Part shown: positions 1-10,208 of the stretch, one piece after another | How the letters are laid out: each line of letters begins with the position of its first letter | How positions within the stretch are numbered: the first letter of the stretch is position 1 | Origin: Tichowtungia sp964398915 | GTDB taxonomy: Bacteria; Verrucomicrobiota; Kiritimatiellia; Kiritimatiellales; Tichowtungiaceae | Reading direction: 5' to 3' | DNA: 64,000 nucleotides | Assembly (NCBI GenBank): GCA_964398915.1 | Contig: CAYNOR010000006.1 | Location: 1 to 64,000 of the forward strand | Program-made: the position numbers and the translations under genes | Notes under the pieces: generated by a model | What the model saw: only the letters and a program-made list of their open reading frames with translations | The model's database searches: none | What the model was told of the DNA's origin: nothing

Positions 1-362
1 CGGCTGGTTTTCGTCATGCTATATTACGGTTTCTCAATCGTGAAACGCTCTAGAACAAGAAATGTTCTACCACCCGCTTCCTCCTCCGGCGGATAAATCG
101 CTAGAGACCTGAGGCCATCGGCCGAAAGAGGCTGGTGCAAAGCACCGGCAATGACCGAAGGGAATGGCAAACCTCCGAGGAGTTCAGAGGATAAAGGCAA
201 GGGCTGGAATAAACGATGGCCAGAGGTTCTCTGCCTTACTCCGAAGTCTGCTCTAGCGAAGCGGGTGGTGAAAAAAATACTCATTAAGTTAATTTCGTAT
301 GACTTCTTTGGGGAAGAGCCAAAGAATTTCGCCCTTGCCCCCGTCTTTGGGGAAGAGCCAGA
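1..362. other. Intergenic stretch downstream of tRNA-Gly
   Basis: No convincing gene is visible. Open frames here lack a ribosome binding site, and one runs straight through the tRNA. The only structure noted is a 17-base direct repeat, TCTTTGGGGAAGAGCCA, at 305-321 and again at 344-360. It lies just beyond the 3' end of the tRNA and may be a duplicated downstream fragment. Confidence 0.6.
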
Positions 363-436
<74 letters not shown>

Positions 437-476
437 AGTGAAAGGGCGATTAAGGTAGTCTGCCGCCTGCGGAGCG

Positions 477-1544
477 TCAAGCGTTATCCCAATTCTCGAG
501 CTGTAAATTGGGGTTTACATCTTCGGGCAGGATAAAAGGGTGTCCCGCTGCATGTTTAATGTATGCCGCACCGGCGATCATGGCGGCGTTGTCGGTGCAT
601 AGTTTGGGGGAAGAAAGCCGAAGCGGTACTCCGCATTTTTCGGAAAGTCTTCCGAGTTTTTCACGTAGAACCTTGTTGAGCGATACGCCGCCTGCACAAG
701 CAAACGATGCGCAGTGATATTGCTCCAGCGCCCGTTCGACCCGGACGGCGAGGGCGTCGGCGACGGCCTCCTGATAGCTGGCGATCAGATCCCGTTTGGC
801 AGTTTCGTTCTTCAGTGTGTCCGGATGATTTTGCACATGATAGAGCAGGGCTGTTTTGAGTCCGCTGAAACTGAAGCAGAGTTTGCGGTCGAAAGCGTAT
901 TTCCACTCGCCGCCGACGTTATCGAGTCCGCGCGGAAAGCGTACGGCCTGCGGATTGCCGCCTTCGGCCGTTTTCTGAATGATGGGTCCGCCGGGATAGC
1001 CAAGGCCAAGCAGCATGGAGCCTTTGTCGAGCGCTTCGCCCGCCGCGTCGTCGATCGTTTGGCCGACGACCTCGTAACAGCCGGGCTCTTTCATGTAGAC
1101 CAGTTTGGTGTCGCCGCCGGAAACGAGCAGTACCATCATTGGAAATGCGCCGTCGAGTACAGGGGAGTTTGCACTTAGAAAAACCGAATAGATGTGGCCT
1201 TCGTGATGATGTACGCCGGTGAGCGGAATTCCAAGACGCTGGCTGAGCGCCCGCGCTGCGGAATAACCAATCAGCAGGGAGCTGGAGAGTCCGGGGCCGT
1301 AGGTCACCGCGATAGCATCAAGCTCTTCAAAGGCGCATCCGGCGCCTTGCAGGGCTTCGGTGATAATGCCGGGCAGTTTTTTGACGTGGTCGCGCGAAGC
1401 GATTTCCGGCACGACGCCGCCGTAGGGGGCGTGTTTGGCGATTTGTGAGTAGATGATGTTTGAACGCACTGCGCCGTCAATCAGCACGGCCGCTGCGGTT
1501 TCATCACAGGAGGTTTCTATGCCGAGAATAATCACTTCATCCAT
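477..1544 (-). CDS. tsaD: tRNA N6-adenosine threonylcarbamoyltransferase TsaD
   Basis: TsaD transfers the threonylcarbamoyl group from TC-AMP to A37 of ANN-decoding tRNAs (t6A), working with TsaB and TsaE in the cytoplasm. The 355-residue protein has the family length and the ASKHA fold. The N-terminal phosphate loop GIETSCDET spans residues 9-16, the metal-binding HHEGH motif has its histidines at 113 and 117, and VSGGDTKL and the C-terminal CTDNAAMIAGA are also present. Its start overlaps the end of the upstream protease gene by 13 nt, so the two are probably co-transcribed and coupled. tRNA-Gly follows 40 nt downstream. Confidence 0.97.
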   Translation of the reverse strand: MDEVIILGIETSCDETAAAVLIDGAVRSNIIYSQIAKHAPYGGVVPEIASRDHVKKLPGIITEALQGAGCAFEELDAIAVTYGPGLSSSLLIGYSAARALSQRLGIPLTGVHHHEGHIYSVFLSANSPVLDGAFPMMVLLVSGGDTKLVYMKEPGCYEVVGQTIDDAAGEALDKGSMLLGLGYPGGPIIQKTAEGGNPQAVRFPRGLDNVGGEWKYAFDRKLCFSFSGLKTALLYHVQNHPDTLKNETAKRDLIASYQEAVADALAVRVERALEQYHCASFACAGGVSLNKVLREKLGRLSEKCGVPLRLSSPKLCTDNAAMIAGAAYIKHAAGHPFILPEDVNPNLQLENWDNA

Positions 1545-2758
1545 TCCTGTTGAATCATCATTCCCTTGAGTGTGCCGATCGCGCAGTCGAGTTGAATGTC
1601 GCGGATTTCCGGTTCGACGGGCAGGGGTTCATCCGTCTTTCTTGCCTGTTTCATGCGGATTTTGAAAAGGTCTTCGGGGTCCATAACCACGTTGACATCC
1701 GGCTCAATACCGTTCCCATGGATTACGCGTTCGCTGGGCGTGTAGTATTTGGCGGTCGTCAGTTTGATCGCTGCGCCGTCTTCCAGAGGCAGGATGCTTT
1801 GCACAGAACCTTTACCAAAGGTTTTTTCGCCGACCAATACGGCGCGTTTGTGATCCTGCAGGGCGCCGGAAACAATTTCTGCCGCACTGGCGCTGCCGCT
1901 GTTGACCAGTACAACCATTGGAAAGTCGGTGTAGTGGGTATAGCCGGACGACTTAAAGGGCTGCTGATCCATTTCCTTCGAGCGTCCTTTGGTGAAAACA
2001 ATCAGATCGCCGCGCGGCAGAAAAAGTTCCGCTACGCCGGCGGCGGAAGTCAGCAGTCCGCCGGGATTGCCGCGCAGGTCGAGGACCAGCGCTTTCATTT
2101 TCTGATCGGCCATCTTTTCCAACTCCTTCTTCAAATCATCGGCGGTCGGCTCGTTGAACTGAGTCAGGCGGATATACCCGATATGATCCTCGATCAGTTT
2201 GGCATCTTTGACACTGGCTACCGCTATTTCCTCGCGGGTTAACGCATGTTCCGTTATCGCATGTGTCGAAGGCCGCACGATTTTAAGTTTTACCTCTGCG
2301 CCGGCCTCCCCGCGCATTTTTTTAACGGCTTCGGAAAGTGACATTTCCCGCGTTTCCTTGCTGTCGATCTCGATAATAATATCGCCGGAGAGTATTCCGG
2401 CGCGGAATGCCGGGGTATCTTCCATCGGCGAAACGACTGTTAACAGGCCGTCCTTCATGCTGACAACCAGTCCGACGCCGCTGAAATGTCCGGCGGTGTC
2501 GTCTTTGATGTCTTCGTAGGATTCCTCATCCATGAACTGGCTGTAGGGATCCAGATCCTGAAGCATGCCGGTCATGGCATGGCGGATCAGCGAATCGTAC
2601 CCGGCCTCGTTGGTATCCACATAACTGCGGTGGACCTCTTCGAGTACCTTCGTGAAAAGGGCAATCGCCTCGTAGGCATTGGTGTACGACTCTGCCGCCC
2701 GCGGCGCGGCAGTGAAGGCGAAAAGCGCGGATAAAAGAACGGCGGTTCTGAACTTCAT
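1532..2758 (-). CDS. S41 family C-terminal processing peptidase
   Basis: A carboxyl-terminal processing protease that cleaves periplasmic or secreted proteins near their C-terminus. The start at 2758 is chosen because it has AAGGAG 8-13 nt upstream and begins a signal peptide (MKFRTAVLLSALFAF); an upstream in-frame ATG lacks both. The 408-residue protein has a PDZ domain at about residues 75-165 (GVGLVVSMKDG) and an S41 core with catalytic Ser in SGSASAAEI and Lys in GEKTFGKGSVQ. It lacks the long C-terminal extension of E. coli Prc and resembles CtpA-type enzymes. It overlaps tsaD by 13 nt. Its substrates are unknown. Confidence 0.93.
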   Translation of the reverse strand: MKFRTAVLLSALFAFTAAPRAAESYTNAYEAIALFTKVLEEVHRSYVDTNEAGYDSLIRHAMTGMLQDLDPYSQFMDEESYEDIKDDTAGHFSGVGLVVSMKDGLLTVVSPMEDTPAFRAGILSGDIIIEIDSKETREMSLSEAVKKMRGEAGAEVKLKIVRPSTHAITEHALTREEIAVASVKDAKLIEDHIGYIRLTQFNEPTADDLKKELEKMADQKMKALVLDLRGNPGGLLTSAAGVAELFLPRGDLIVFTKGRSKEMDQQPFKSSGYTHYTDFPMVVLVNSGSASAAEIVSGALQDHKRAVLVGEKTFGKGSVQSILPLEDGAAIKLTTAKYYTPSERVIHGNGIEPDVNVVMDPEDLFKIRMKQARKTDEPLPVEPEIRDIQLDCAIGTLKGMMIQQEWMK

Positions 2759-2837
2759 AAAAGGGCTCCTTAAAAATTTCGGGGAGACTAGCTGAAAACC
2801 GCCAAATAATGGAACCATTTCTTCCAACCATTGGATA

Positions 2838-3773
2838 CTAAGGGGCCTGAATCAATTTTTCTCCGCTCTTCGGCGGAGACAGTGTACCGGTCCCTCCAAG
2901 GAATCCGTGTTTCACAAGAAAGCGGTCGGCCTCGGCAAGTGTTGCATCCTGCCAAGGGGGGTTATTGAAGAACCCGTGACCCTGGTCTTCGGCGACCCAA
3001 AGTTCTGCGGTGGTGTTTCCGATGGTTTTGAGCTGTTGCAGTGCGGCGTCTGAGCCGGGCTTCCAGATCCGATCCCGGGTTCCAAAGAAGAAAACGGCTG
3101 GAGAAAAATCACCTTTGAGATGCTGCAGCGCACAAACTTCGGGATCATTGCGGTCGCTGTCCTGCAAGGCGGGATTGAATAAGAGATAGGCCGCGACGCC
3201 GGTATCGAACTCCATCGGGTCGCCGGGATCGTTCAGCCCCGGATTGGTTGTAGCCAATATCGCGACATGCCCGCCGGCCGAACCGCCGCCGGTGATGATC
3301 CGTTGCGGATCAATGCCAAGCTCTGCTGCGTGCTGCTTCATCCAGCGGATGGCACTCTTTGCGTCGGTGATGCAAGCCCGCTTATACGACTCGCCGGCGG
3401 AAAGCTTGCGCCGCTCAGCAGTGGAAAGCATCCGGTAGTTGGCCGTGGCGGCAACCAGCCCTCGGCTGGCGAAATACTTGCAGGCGTAACGGAATTGAGA
3501 AAGAGAGCCTCCGCCCCAGCCTCCGCCGTGGAACAGGATGACGCCCGGCACTTTACTCTTTGCCGCATCCCAGCCGGACGGGAAATAGACTTCCAGCTGT
3601 TGTGGTTTTCCACCCGACTGCTTGTAGATAAACTCTTTTCCCGGTTCCACGGAAACCTGTGCGGTATCGTCGGGAGCATTGCCGGCGTCTGCCGGTTTTT
3701 TCACTGCGGCGCTTGCCGTTAGCATCGGCGCGACGACAATTAGCGTAAGAAGAAGGGGTTTTAATATTTTCAT
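2838..3773 (-). CDS. Secreted alpha/beta hydrolase (esterase-like)
   Basis: A 311-residue alpha/beta hydrolase with an N-terminal signal peptide (MKILKPLLLTLIVVAP). The start at 3773 has AGGAG upstream. The oxyanion-hole motif HGGGWGGG and nucleophile elbow GGGSAGG are clear. The acid probably lies in FGTRDRIW and the histidine in DQGHGFFN, near the C-terminus. This layout matches the hormone-sensitive-lipase or BD-FAE-like esterases; similar PVC proteins often act on acetylated polysaccharides, but no substrate can be assigned. It sits 41 nt after thiE and 80 nt before the protease gene on the same strand. Nothing in the sequence links it to thiamine metabolism. Confidence 0.88.
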   Translation of the reverse strand: MKILKPLLLTLIVVAPMLTASAAVKKPADAGNAPDDTAQVSVEPGKEFIYKQSGGKPQQLEVYFPSGWDAAKSKVPGVILFHGGGWGGGSLSQFRYACKYFASRGLVAATANYRMLSTAERRKLSAGESYKRACITDAKSAIRWMKQHAAELGIDPQRIITGGGSAGGHVAILATTNPGLNDPGDPMEFDTGVAAYLLFNPALQDSDRNDPEVCALQHLKGDFSPAVFFFGTRDRIWKPGSDAALQQLKTIGNTTAELWVAEDQGHGFFNNPPWQDATLAEADRFLVKHGFLGGTGTLSPPKSGEKLIQAP

Positions 3774-3814
3774 GACTTTGGCTCCTGAGCGGTTATTCGT
3801 TCCGACATAGGATA

Positions 3815-4438
3815 TTAAACGGCGGCTTGCCAGATTTGTTGCAGCGCGCGGATTACTTTTTCCGGCGCCGGACTTTGCATAATGGCGCGTACGGCGCAAA
3901 AGTTGACCGCACCGGCCTTGAGCACACCGGCGAGATTAGTTTCGTCGATTCCGCCGAGTGCTACACAGGTAAGCGGCGAGTTTTTGACGATGTTCCCGGC
4001 GCGTTCGATGCCGAGCGCGGGGTCGGCAATCGCCTTGGTCGGGGTCGGAAAAACAGGACCGACGCCGATGTAATCCGGCTTTAAGGCCCGCGCTGCCAAC
4101 TCCTGTTCCTCGCTATGCGTGGAGAGTCCGAAAATTTTACCGGGAGCGGTCCAGAGCTTACGCGCTTCGTCGAGCGGCAGGTCGCCCTGACCGAGATGAA
4201 CGCCGTCAGCGTCGGATGCCCAGGCCAGCTCAACGTCGTCGTTCATGATAAAAAGGGTCTGAGTGCCTGCTGTAACGGCGCGGACTTTGCGGGCTTCGGC
4301 CAGTATGGCGGCGCGCGGCGCGTTTTTCATTCGCAGTTGAACGTAGCGCAATCCGCAATGCACCGCCGCCTGTGCGCAGGCTTCATAGCCTGCGACCGGA
4401 TCGGTCATTACCATGTAGAGTCCAAAGTTTTCTTTCAT
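3815..4438 (-). CDS. thiE: Thiamine phosphate synthase ThiE
   Basis: ThiE joins HMP-pyrophosphate and thiazole phosphate to make thiamine phosphate. The 207-residue TIM barrel has the family length and motifs: YVQLRMKN near the N-terminus, FIMNDDVELAW and DADGVHLGQGDL for pyrophosphate and Mg binding, GLSTHS, YIGVGPVFPTPTK, and VALGGI with the C-terminal phosphate-binding loop. It heads a minus-strand run with the hydrolase, protease and tsaD. The other thiamine genes (thiSGH) lie 6 kb away under a TPP riboswitch; no riboswitch is visible in front of thiE. Confidence 0.95.
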   Translation of the reverse strand: MKENFGLYMVMTDPVAGYEACAQAAVHCGLRYVQLRMKNAPRAAILAEARKVRAVTAGTQTLFIMNDDVELAWASDADGVHLGQGDLPLDEARKLWTAPGKIFGLSTHSEEQELAARALKPDYIGVGPVFPTPTKAIADPALGIERAGNIVKNSPLTCVALGGIDETNLAGVLKAGAVNFCAVRAIMQSPAPEKVIRALQQIWQAAV

Positions 4439-4520
4439 GCGATTTCTCCGGCGATCTTTTTCCTCTTTTCAAACGAATTGGGCGAGCCTATCTTCCGCGT
4501 TTTACTGCACGAAAGGATTT

Positions 4521-4877
4521 ATGAAACTGATTCCGATTGCTCCCGCGCTTCAATCCGCATTTCTGCTGGCTCTTTCCAACATCTTTATGACCTTTGCGTG
4601 GTATGCCCACCTGCGCAACATGGCCGGGCGGAAATGGTTTATCGCCGCACTGGTCAGCTGGGGCATTGCGCTATTCGAATACCTCATCATGATTCCGGCC
4701 AACCGGATCGGCTACACCCAGCTTTCGCTTCCGCAACTCAAAATCATGCAAGAAGTCATCACTCTGTCGGTTTTTGTGCCGTTCGCAATCTTCTACATGC
4801 ACCAGCCGCTCAAACTCGACTATCTCTGGGCCGGACTGTGCATCCTCGGTGCGGTCTACTTCATGTTCAGGCCATAA
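4521..4877 (+). CDS. DUF486 family small membrane protein
   Basis: A 118-residue integral membrane protein with four predicted helices, matching the DUF486 family in length and in motifs such as FMTFAWYAHL, ALFEYLIMIPANRIGY and LDYLWAGLCILGAVYFMF. DUF486 proteins resemble half-size drug/metabolite transporter units, but no transport role is established. The start at 4521 has GAAAGGA upstream. It diverges from thiE (82 nt between starts), and the kinase gene follows 84 nt downstream. Its substrate is unknown. Confidence 0.85.
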   Translation: MKLIPIAPALQSAFLLALSNIFMTFAWYAHLRNMAGRKWFIAALVSWGIALFEYLIMIPANRIGYTQLSLPQLKIMQEVITLSVFVPFAIFYMHQPLKLDYLWAGLCILGAVYFMFRP

Positions 4878-4961
4878 GCAGGGAAAAAAACTGCGGTGTA
4901 AATGGTTTTATTCCAGAGGGAAATCTGCTTAAACTCCCCGTCGGGAGAGGAGATTGTTTGA

Positions 4962-7900
4962 ATGACCGGCGGACATGATTATCTTTTTTTCGTTTTAGGC
5001 ATCGCCTTCTTGCTTTTGTCTGTGCTTTGCGCAGACATGCATAAGCTGGGAAAAAACCGCCTTGCCTGGCCGCTGCTCGGTTTTTCCAGCCTGCTTTGCG
5101 GAGTCATATTCTGGATCGAGGCGGTCATCTCCGGATTCAACATTCCTCCGGTTCTACTGATATTCTGGAGCCCCTTGCTGATAACCGTTTCGTTTTTTCT
5201 GCTGATGGAATTCGGGCGGATCTCTCTGAAAAAGCAGGGGGCGGCTATGCCGGGGCGGTGGATTCTTCTTTTGCCGGCGGCTGTTTGTACGTGGGGATGG
5301 TTTCGTGGCGGTTCGGATGGCTTTGAACAGTCTCTGCAAACCGTCATCGGCCCGGCGGCCTGCGTGCTGGCCGCTGCAGCGCTGTGGAACGAGACCTCAT
5401 CGCGGACGTTACGGTTGAGCGCTGTATGCACGCTTCTATTTGCGCCGGCTCTGCTGCTGACGGCTTATGCGGAAATTCTTCCGCAGGCCGGAAGTGGGAT
5501 TTATCTGTTTTGCGCCGGCCTGGCACTGGGAATCGTTTCCGGTATCTGGGCGTACTACAACACCCGCCCGGAGACCGCTTCAAAAGAGGAGTTCCGGTAT
5601 GCGGTACTTCTCTCACTGGTGCTCCTGCTGGTTCTAACCTCCGGATGGCACGCAGCCCGGTGGATTGAACAAAGAGAAAACACGAGGCAGGATAATCTCA
5701 TTGAGCAGACCACCCGGCAGATCGCATCGGAGATTCCGATTGAAAATTTTGCCGAACGGTTATCCGGGCAAGGAACGATTGACTCTCCGGATTATCAGCG
5801 GCTGAAGCACCGACTGATGATGCTCAAAGAATCTCTGCCCCGGGTTCGTTTTATCTACCTGATGGAGCGGCGTAACGGGCAGATTGTTTTCGTGGCCGAC
5901 TCCGAACCGCCGGGAGGTCCGGACGAGTCTCTGCCGGGGGATATTTACAGCGAGGCGCCTGCGGAACTTATCCCGCCTTTCCAGCCGGGTGAGTTCCGGA
6001 TTGTACGTCCGGTGACCGATCAGTGGGGCGTGTGGAATTCGGGCTTTATAACGCTTTCTCATCCATCGGGAAACGGAATGGATTTCCTGCTTGGCGTTGA
6101 CTGGCCCGACGATCTGCTCCGAATCGAAAAAAAACAGGCCCGCCTTTCGGTGATCGGCCTGACCAGTCTGTTCTACATAGCGGTGCTTCTGCTGTTTGCC
6201 TATCGAAAAAGGCTTAAACGGGCATTGAACAGTCGGACTCAGGCTACACAGGATTATCTGCTGCGCTGGGGGCCGGCGCTGACGGTCGCGGTTATCGGGA
6301 TTGCGATTACCGGAGCGATTTTTCGCGAGGTCCGTCGCGATGCCCTGGACCGGTTTAATACCAAATTCAGGCAGGCGGCCTCGGATCGGGCCTCCGCGGT
6401 ATCCGGAGCCTTTACTCTGCTTCAAAGTGATCTGGAAGGATTACGGAGACTTTATGAGATTCTTGGCAATGTATCCGCGACAGAGTTTCGCCAGTACACC
6501 GGTATCCTGATTCGTGATACAGCGGCAAAAACGGTTGAGTGGATTCCCCGTGTGAAGGGGAGCGAACGCAGCCGGTTTGAAACCGGATCCGGGATATCCA
6601 TCCGCGAGCCGGGCCCGGACGGATCGCTGATTACAGCACGCCAGCGGGAAGAGTATTTCCCTATTGCGCAGGCCGAGCCGGAAGAACCGAACCGTGCGGC
6701 AATGGGATTTGATCTCGGAACCAATCCGGAACGGCGAAGCGCACTGGAAAAAGCGCGCGACAGCGGACGAACCACGGCCATGGAGCTGGTTCCTCTGGTG
6801 GAAGATCCGTCCGGCCCGAAAGTGCTGATGACTGTTGCTCCTGCTTATAAACAGCCCTGCAGCACTGTCCATGAGCGGCAGAAGTACCTCAGCGGGTTTG
6901 TTCTCGGCATGTATTATCCCGATGCGATTATACAATCGGTAATCGACAGCCTTTCTATCCAGGGGCTGGCCGTGCTGGTAGAAGATCTCTCCGCCGGGCC
7001 TGAAAACCGGCTTGTTCACCGGCACACTCCGCGCGCAGGCTTCTTTGACTGGAATCGCGCCGAAAAGGCCGGTTGGAAATACACCACGCTGATCGATGAA
7101 GCCGGACGGGATTGGCGAATTACAGTTATACCCAGTCCGTTTTTTATCCGGAATCATCTGCCGCTGACGCATTACCGGATTATCCTGCCAGCCGGACTGC
7201 TGCTGACACTGCTGATCGCGTCTATTGTAAACATTCTGGCACAGCGGCGGTTCCGGGCCGAGTGTCTGGTACATACGCGGACAGTGAGACTGCGTGAAAG
7301 TGAAGCGCATCTGGCCGCCACGTTACGTTCAATCGGAGACGGAGTCATCAGCACCGGCACTGACGGACGCGTTTCCAGCCTGAACACCGTGGCCGAGTTT
7401 TTGACCGGCTGGACTTCCGCCGAGGCGCAGGGACAACCCGTTGACGAGGTCTTTCAGGTCGTGAATGCGGAAACCGGACTCCCAGCAAAGATTCCGGTAC
7501 ATCAAGCCCTGGAAGAGCAGAAAACTGTCGAGCTGGAAGTGAATACGGTACTGATCTCCAGCGACGGAAAGCGGCGGCGGATTGCCGACAGTTGCGCACC
7601 CATTCGCACGCCGGAGGGAGGCCTCGCCGGCGCTGTACTGGTCTTCCGCGACATAACCGGCGAATTTATGCGACAGGAGGAGCTCAGGGAGAGTAGACAG
7701 CGCATTCAAACCATTCTGAACTCTATCCAAAGCGGGGTGCTGGTTATTGATGCGTTAACCCATACAATTATTGAGGTCAATCCGGCTGCTGCGGAAATGA
7801 TCGGGCTTCCTCTTGAGAAAATTCTTAACAACGTTTGTCACCGGTTTGTCTGCCCGAACGCGGCTGGAGCCTGTCCGATTACAGATAAACAGAAGGTGGT

Positions 7901-10190
7901 AGACCGCTCCGAATGCGTCCTGCTCTGCGCAAACGGAGCCCGGAAGCAAGTCTTGAAAACCGTGATCCCGATCCTGCTGGGCGAACGGAATTGTCTGTTG
8001 GAAAGTTTTATTGATATTACCGACCGCAAAGAAGCCGAAGCCGCTCTGCTACGCCAGGCCTCTCTGCTCCAGTCCACATCACGGGCCAGTCACATTCTCC
8101 TTTCAGAACAGACGATCATCCGGGCCATCACACAGGCGCTGGAAGCTGTCGGGCTGGCCTCTGGACAGGACCGGGTCTATATTTTCCAGTGCCACACCGA
8201 TAAGGCCACCGGCGAGCACCTGATGAGTCAGCGGTATGAGTGGGTGCGAGAGCAGGTCAGTGTCCAGATTGATAATCCGGAACTGCAAAATCTTTCCTTC
8301 GACCGAACGTTTGCCCGCTGGTACACGCGACTGAGTCGCGGCCTGCCGGTTTACGGTGCCGTTAGCGACTTTCCGCAGCATGAGCAGGATGTTTTGCTAC
8401 CGCAACAGATTGTTTCGCTACTGGTCGTTCCCATCGAAGTAGACGGTCAGTTTTGGGGTTTCATCGGGCTCGATAACTGCCGGGAAAACTTTAACTGGAG
8501 CGATAGCGAACGCGCCATCCTGACCGCGGTGGCATCCGCTATCGGTGCTGCCATTATGCGGACGCAGTCCGAGGAAAATCTGAAGCAGAGCAATCGCCGA
8601 CTGGTTGAGACAACCGCCCGCGCGAATGAGCTTACCATTGAGGCTAAGCGGGCGGCAGCGGCCAAAAGCGAGTTTCTTGCCAATATGAGTCATGAAATCC
8701 GCACGCCCATGAACGCGGTGATCGGCGTTACGGATATGCTGCTCGAATCCGAGCTCACACCCGAACAAAGGGAGTTCGCCAACATCATCCGGGTCAGTGG
8801 GGATGCCCTGCTGACGCTCATCAATGACATTCTCGACTTTTCAAAAATTGAAGCCGGGAAAATGCAGATTGATAAACACGATTTTGATTTGGCTGCATGT
8901 GTTGAAGGGGCGATCGATCTGATTACGCCGCGGGTTGTGGAGAAAAACATCGAACTGATCTGCCAGCTCGATTCAGATGTTCCGGCGGTTATTCACGGGG
9001 ATGCCTCCCGCCTGCGCCAGATTCTGCTTAACCTGCTGAGCAACGCCGCCAAATTCACACATGCCGGTGAAATCAGCGTGACGGTCCATCTTGCCGCAGA
9101 GAATCTGATTGAATTCGTCGTCAAAGATACCGGCATCGGGATCGATCCGTCCCAGTTTGAGCAGATCTTTGAGGCGTTTACACAGGCGGATGCTTCAACT
9201 ACACGGCAGTACGGAGGCACCGGACTCGGCCTATCCATCAGTCGCCGGCTGTGCGATCTGATGGGAGGAACAATGACCGCCGAAAGCACACCGGGTAAAG
9301 GGTCGGCTTTCCGGTTTACAATTTGTGCAGAAACTGCCAGCTCCCCGGCGGGAAGCGTCGGAAAGCAGCCGCCGTTTAAGGTCGATAACCCCGATGTGCT
9401 GGCCGTAGATGATAATCAAACCAATTTGATGGTGCTATCGTCTCAACTGAAGCGCTGGGGTTTAAATCCGGTTTGTTTCACCCGGCCGCAGGACGCACTC
9501 CAGACCGTTCGCGAAGGGAGGACATACCAGCTGGTTATCAGTGATATGCAAATGCCGGAAATGGACGGGGTCATGCTGGTTCGTGAGCTCCGGAAGCACA
9601 ATCCGACCCGGAAACTTCCGGTCATTATCATGACATCACTCGGCCGTGTTCAGACCGACGAATCGCTTGATATCCGCGCCTGCCTGACCAAACCGGTAAA
9701 ACCGACCCTGCTGTACTACCATCTTGCCAGAATTCTGTGCGGTTCGTCCGGTTCGGGCAAGGAGGCTTCGGCTGCGATGGAGCCGGTGCAGACAGGCGAT
9801 TTTAAACTGCTGGTCGCCGAGGATAATCAGCTCAACCAGAAAGTTATCATGCGGATGCTTGAAAAGCTCGGATACAAGGCGGACCTTGCCCGCGACGGTG
9901 TAGAGTGTCTGGAAAAGCTTTCCGTACAGTCATACGATATCGTGCTGATGGATATCCAGATGCCGCGCTTGGATGGACTCAAAGCCACGGCAGAGATTAT
10001 CAAACAGCCCGACCCTCCGTTCATTATCGGAATGACTGCCCACGCGTCTAATGAAGAAAAAGAGGCCGGTCTGGCCACAGGAATGAACGATTACCTTACG
10101 AAGCCGATCCAGATGAATAAGTTGAGGGAAATTCTGTTCAGTGCCACCCGGCAACTAAAACAGAAAACGGATCGCAGTGCTGCTCAATGA
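4962..10190 (+). CDS. Membrane hybrid sensor histidine kinase (CHASE-PAS-PAS-GAF-HK-REC-REC)
   Basis: A 1742-residue signalling protein. About eight hydrophobic segments fill residues 1-235; another near 395 follows an extracytoplasmic stretch. A CHASE-type sensor lies between membrane segments at about 440 and 730. Then come two PAS domains (about 780-910 and 920-1040), a GAF domain (about 1060-1205), a coiled coil, and a HisKA box with phospho-His 1244 (SHEIRTPMN). The HATPase carries N, G1 and G2 boxes (GTGLGLSI). Two receiver domains follow, with Asp 1528 (SDMQMPEMDG) and Asp 1664 (MDIQMPRLDG). The second PAS has a cysteine motif, CHRFVCPNAAGACPI, that could bind metal, haem or a cluster. 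No partner regulator is adjacent, so the output is unknown. SD GGAGAGGAG precedes the start. Confidence 0.93.
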   Translation: MTGGHDYLFFVLGIAFLLLSVLCADMHKLGKNRLAWPLLGFSSLLCGVIFWIEAVISGFNIPPVLLIFWSPLLITVSFFLLMEFGRISLKKQGAAMPGRWILLLPAAVCTWGWFRGGSDGFEQSLQTVIGPAACVLAAAALWNETSSRTLRLSAVCTLLFAPALLLTAYAEILPQAGSGIYLFCAGLALGIVSGIWAYYNTRPETASKEEFRYAVLLSLVLLLVLTSGWHAARWIEQRENTRQDNLIEQTTRQIASEIPIENFAERLSGQGTIDSPDYQRLKHRLMMLKESLPRVRFIYLMERRNGQIVFVADSEPPGGPDESLPGDIYSEAPAELIPPFQPGEFRIVRPVTDQWGVWNSGFITLSHPSGNGMDFLLGVDWPDDLLRIEKKQARLSVIGLTSLFYIAVLLLFAYRKRLKRALNSRTQATQDYLLRWGPALTVAVIGIAITGAIFREVRRDALDRFNTKFRQAASDRASAVSGAFTLLQSDLEGLRRLYEILGNVSATEFRQYTGILIRDTAAKTVEWIPRVKGSERSRFETGSGISIREPGPDGSLITARQREEYFPIAQAEPEEPNRAAMGFDLGTNPERRSALEKARDSGRTTAMELVPLVEDPSGPKVLMTVAPAYKQPCSTVHERQKYLSGFVLGMYYPDAIIQSVIDSLSIQGLAVLVEDLSAGPENRLVHRHTPRAGFFDWNRAEKAGWKYTTLIDEAGRDWRITVIPSPFFIRNHLPLTHYRIILPAGLLLTLLIASIVNILAQRRFRAECLVHTRTVRLRESEAHLAATLRSIGDGVISTGTDGRVSSLNTVAEFLTGWTSAEAQGQPVDEVFQVVNAETGLPAKIPVHQALEEQKTVELEVNTVLISSDGKRRRIADSCAPIRTPEGGLAGAVLVFRDITGEFMRQEELRESRQRIQTILNSIQSGVLVIDALTHTIIEVNPAAAEMIGLPLEKILNNVCHRFVCPNAAGACPITDKQKVVDRSECVLLCANGARKQVLKTVIPILLGERNCLLESFIDITDRKEAEAALLRQASLLQSTSRASHILLSEQTIIRAITQALEAVGLASGQDRVYIFQCHTDKATGEHLMSQRYEWVREQVSVQIDNPELQNLSFDRTFARWYTRLSRGLPVYGAVSDFPQHEQDVLLPQQIVSLLVVPIEVDGQFWGFIGLDNCRENFNWSDSERAILTAVASAIGAAIMRTQSEENLKQSNRRLVETTARANELTIEAKRAAAAKSEFLANMSHEIRTPMNAVIGVTDMLLESELTPEQREFANIIRVSGDALLTLINDILDFSKIEAGKMQIDKHDFDLAACVEGAIDLITPRVVEKNIELICQLDSDVPAVIHGDASRLRQILLNLLSNAAKFTHAGEISVTVHLAAENLIEFVVKDTGIGIDPSQFEQIFEAFTQADASTTRQYGGTGLGLSISRRLCDLMGGTMTAESTPGKGSAFRFTICAETASSPAGSVGKQPPFKVDNPDVLAVDDNQTNLMVLSSQLKRWGLNPVCFTRPQDALQTVREGRTYQLVISDMQMPEMDGVMLVRELRKHNPTRKLPVIIMTSLGRVQTDESLDIRACLTKPVKPTLLYYHLARILCGSSGSGKEASAAMEPVQTGDFKLLVAEDNQLNQKVIMRMLEKLGYKADLARDGVECLEKLSVQSYDIVLMDIQMPRLDGLKATAEIIKQPDPPFIIGMTAHASNEEKEAGLATGMNDYLTKPIQMNKLREILFSATRQLKQKTDRSAAQ

Positions 10191-10208
10191 GTTTCTCCGG
10201 GGCGAGTG

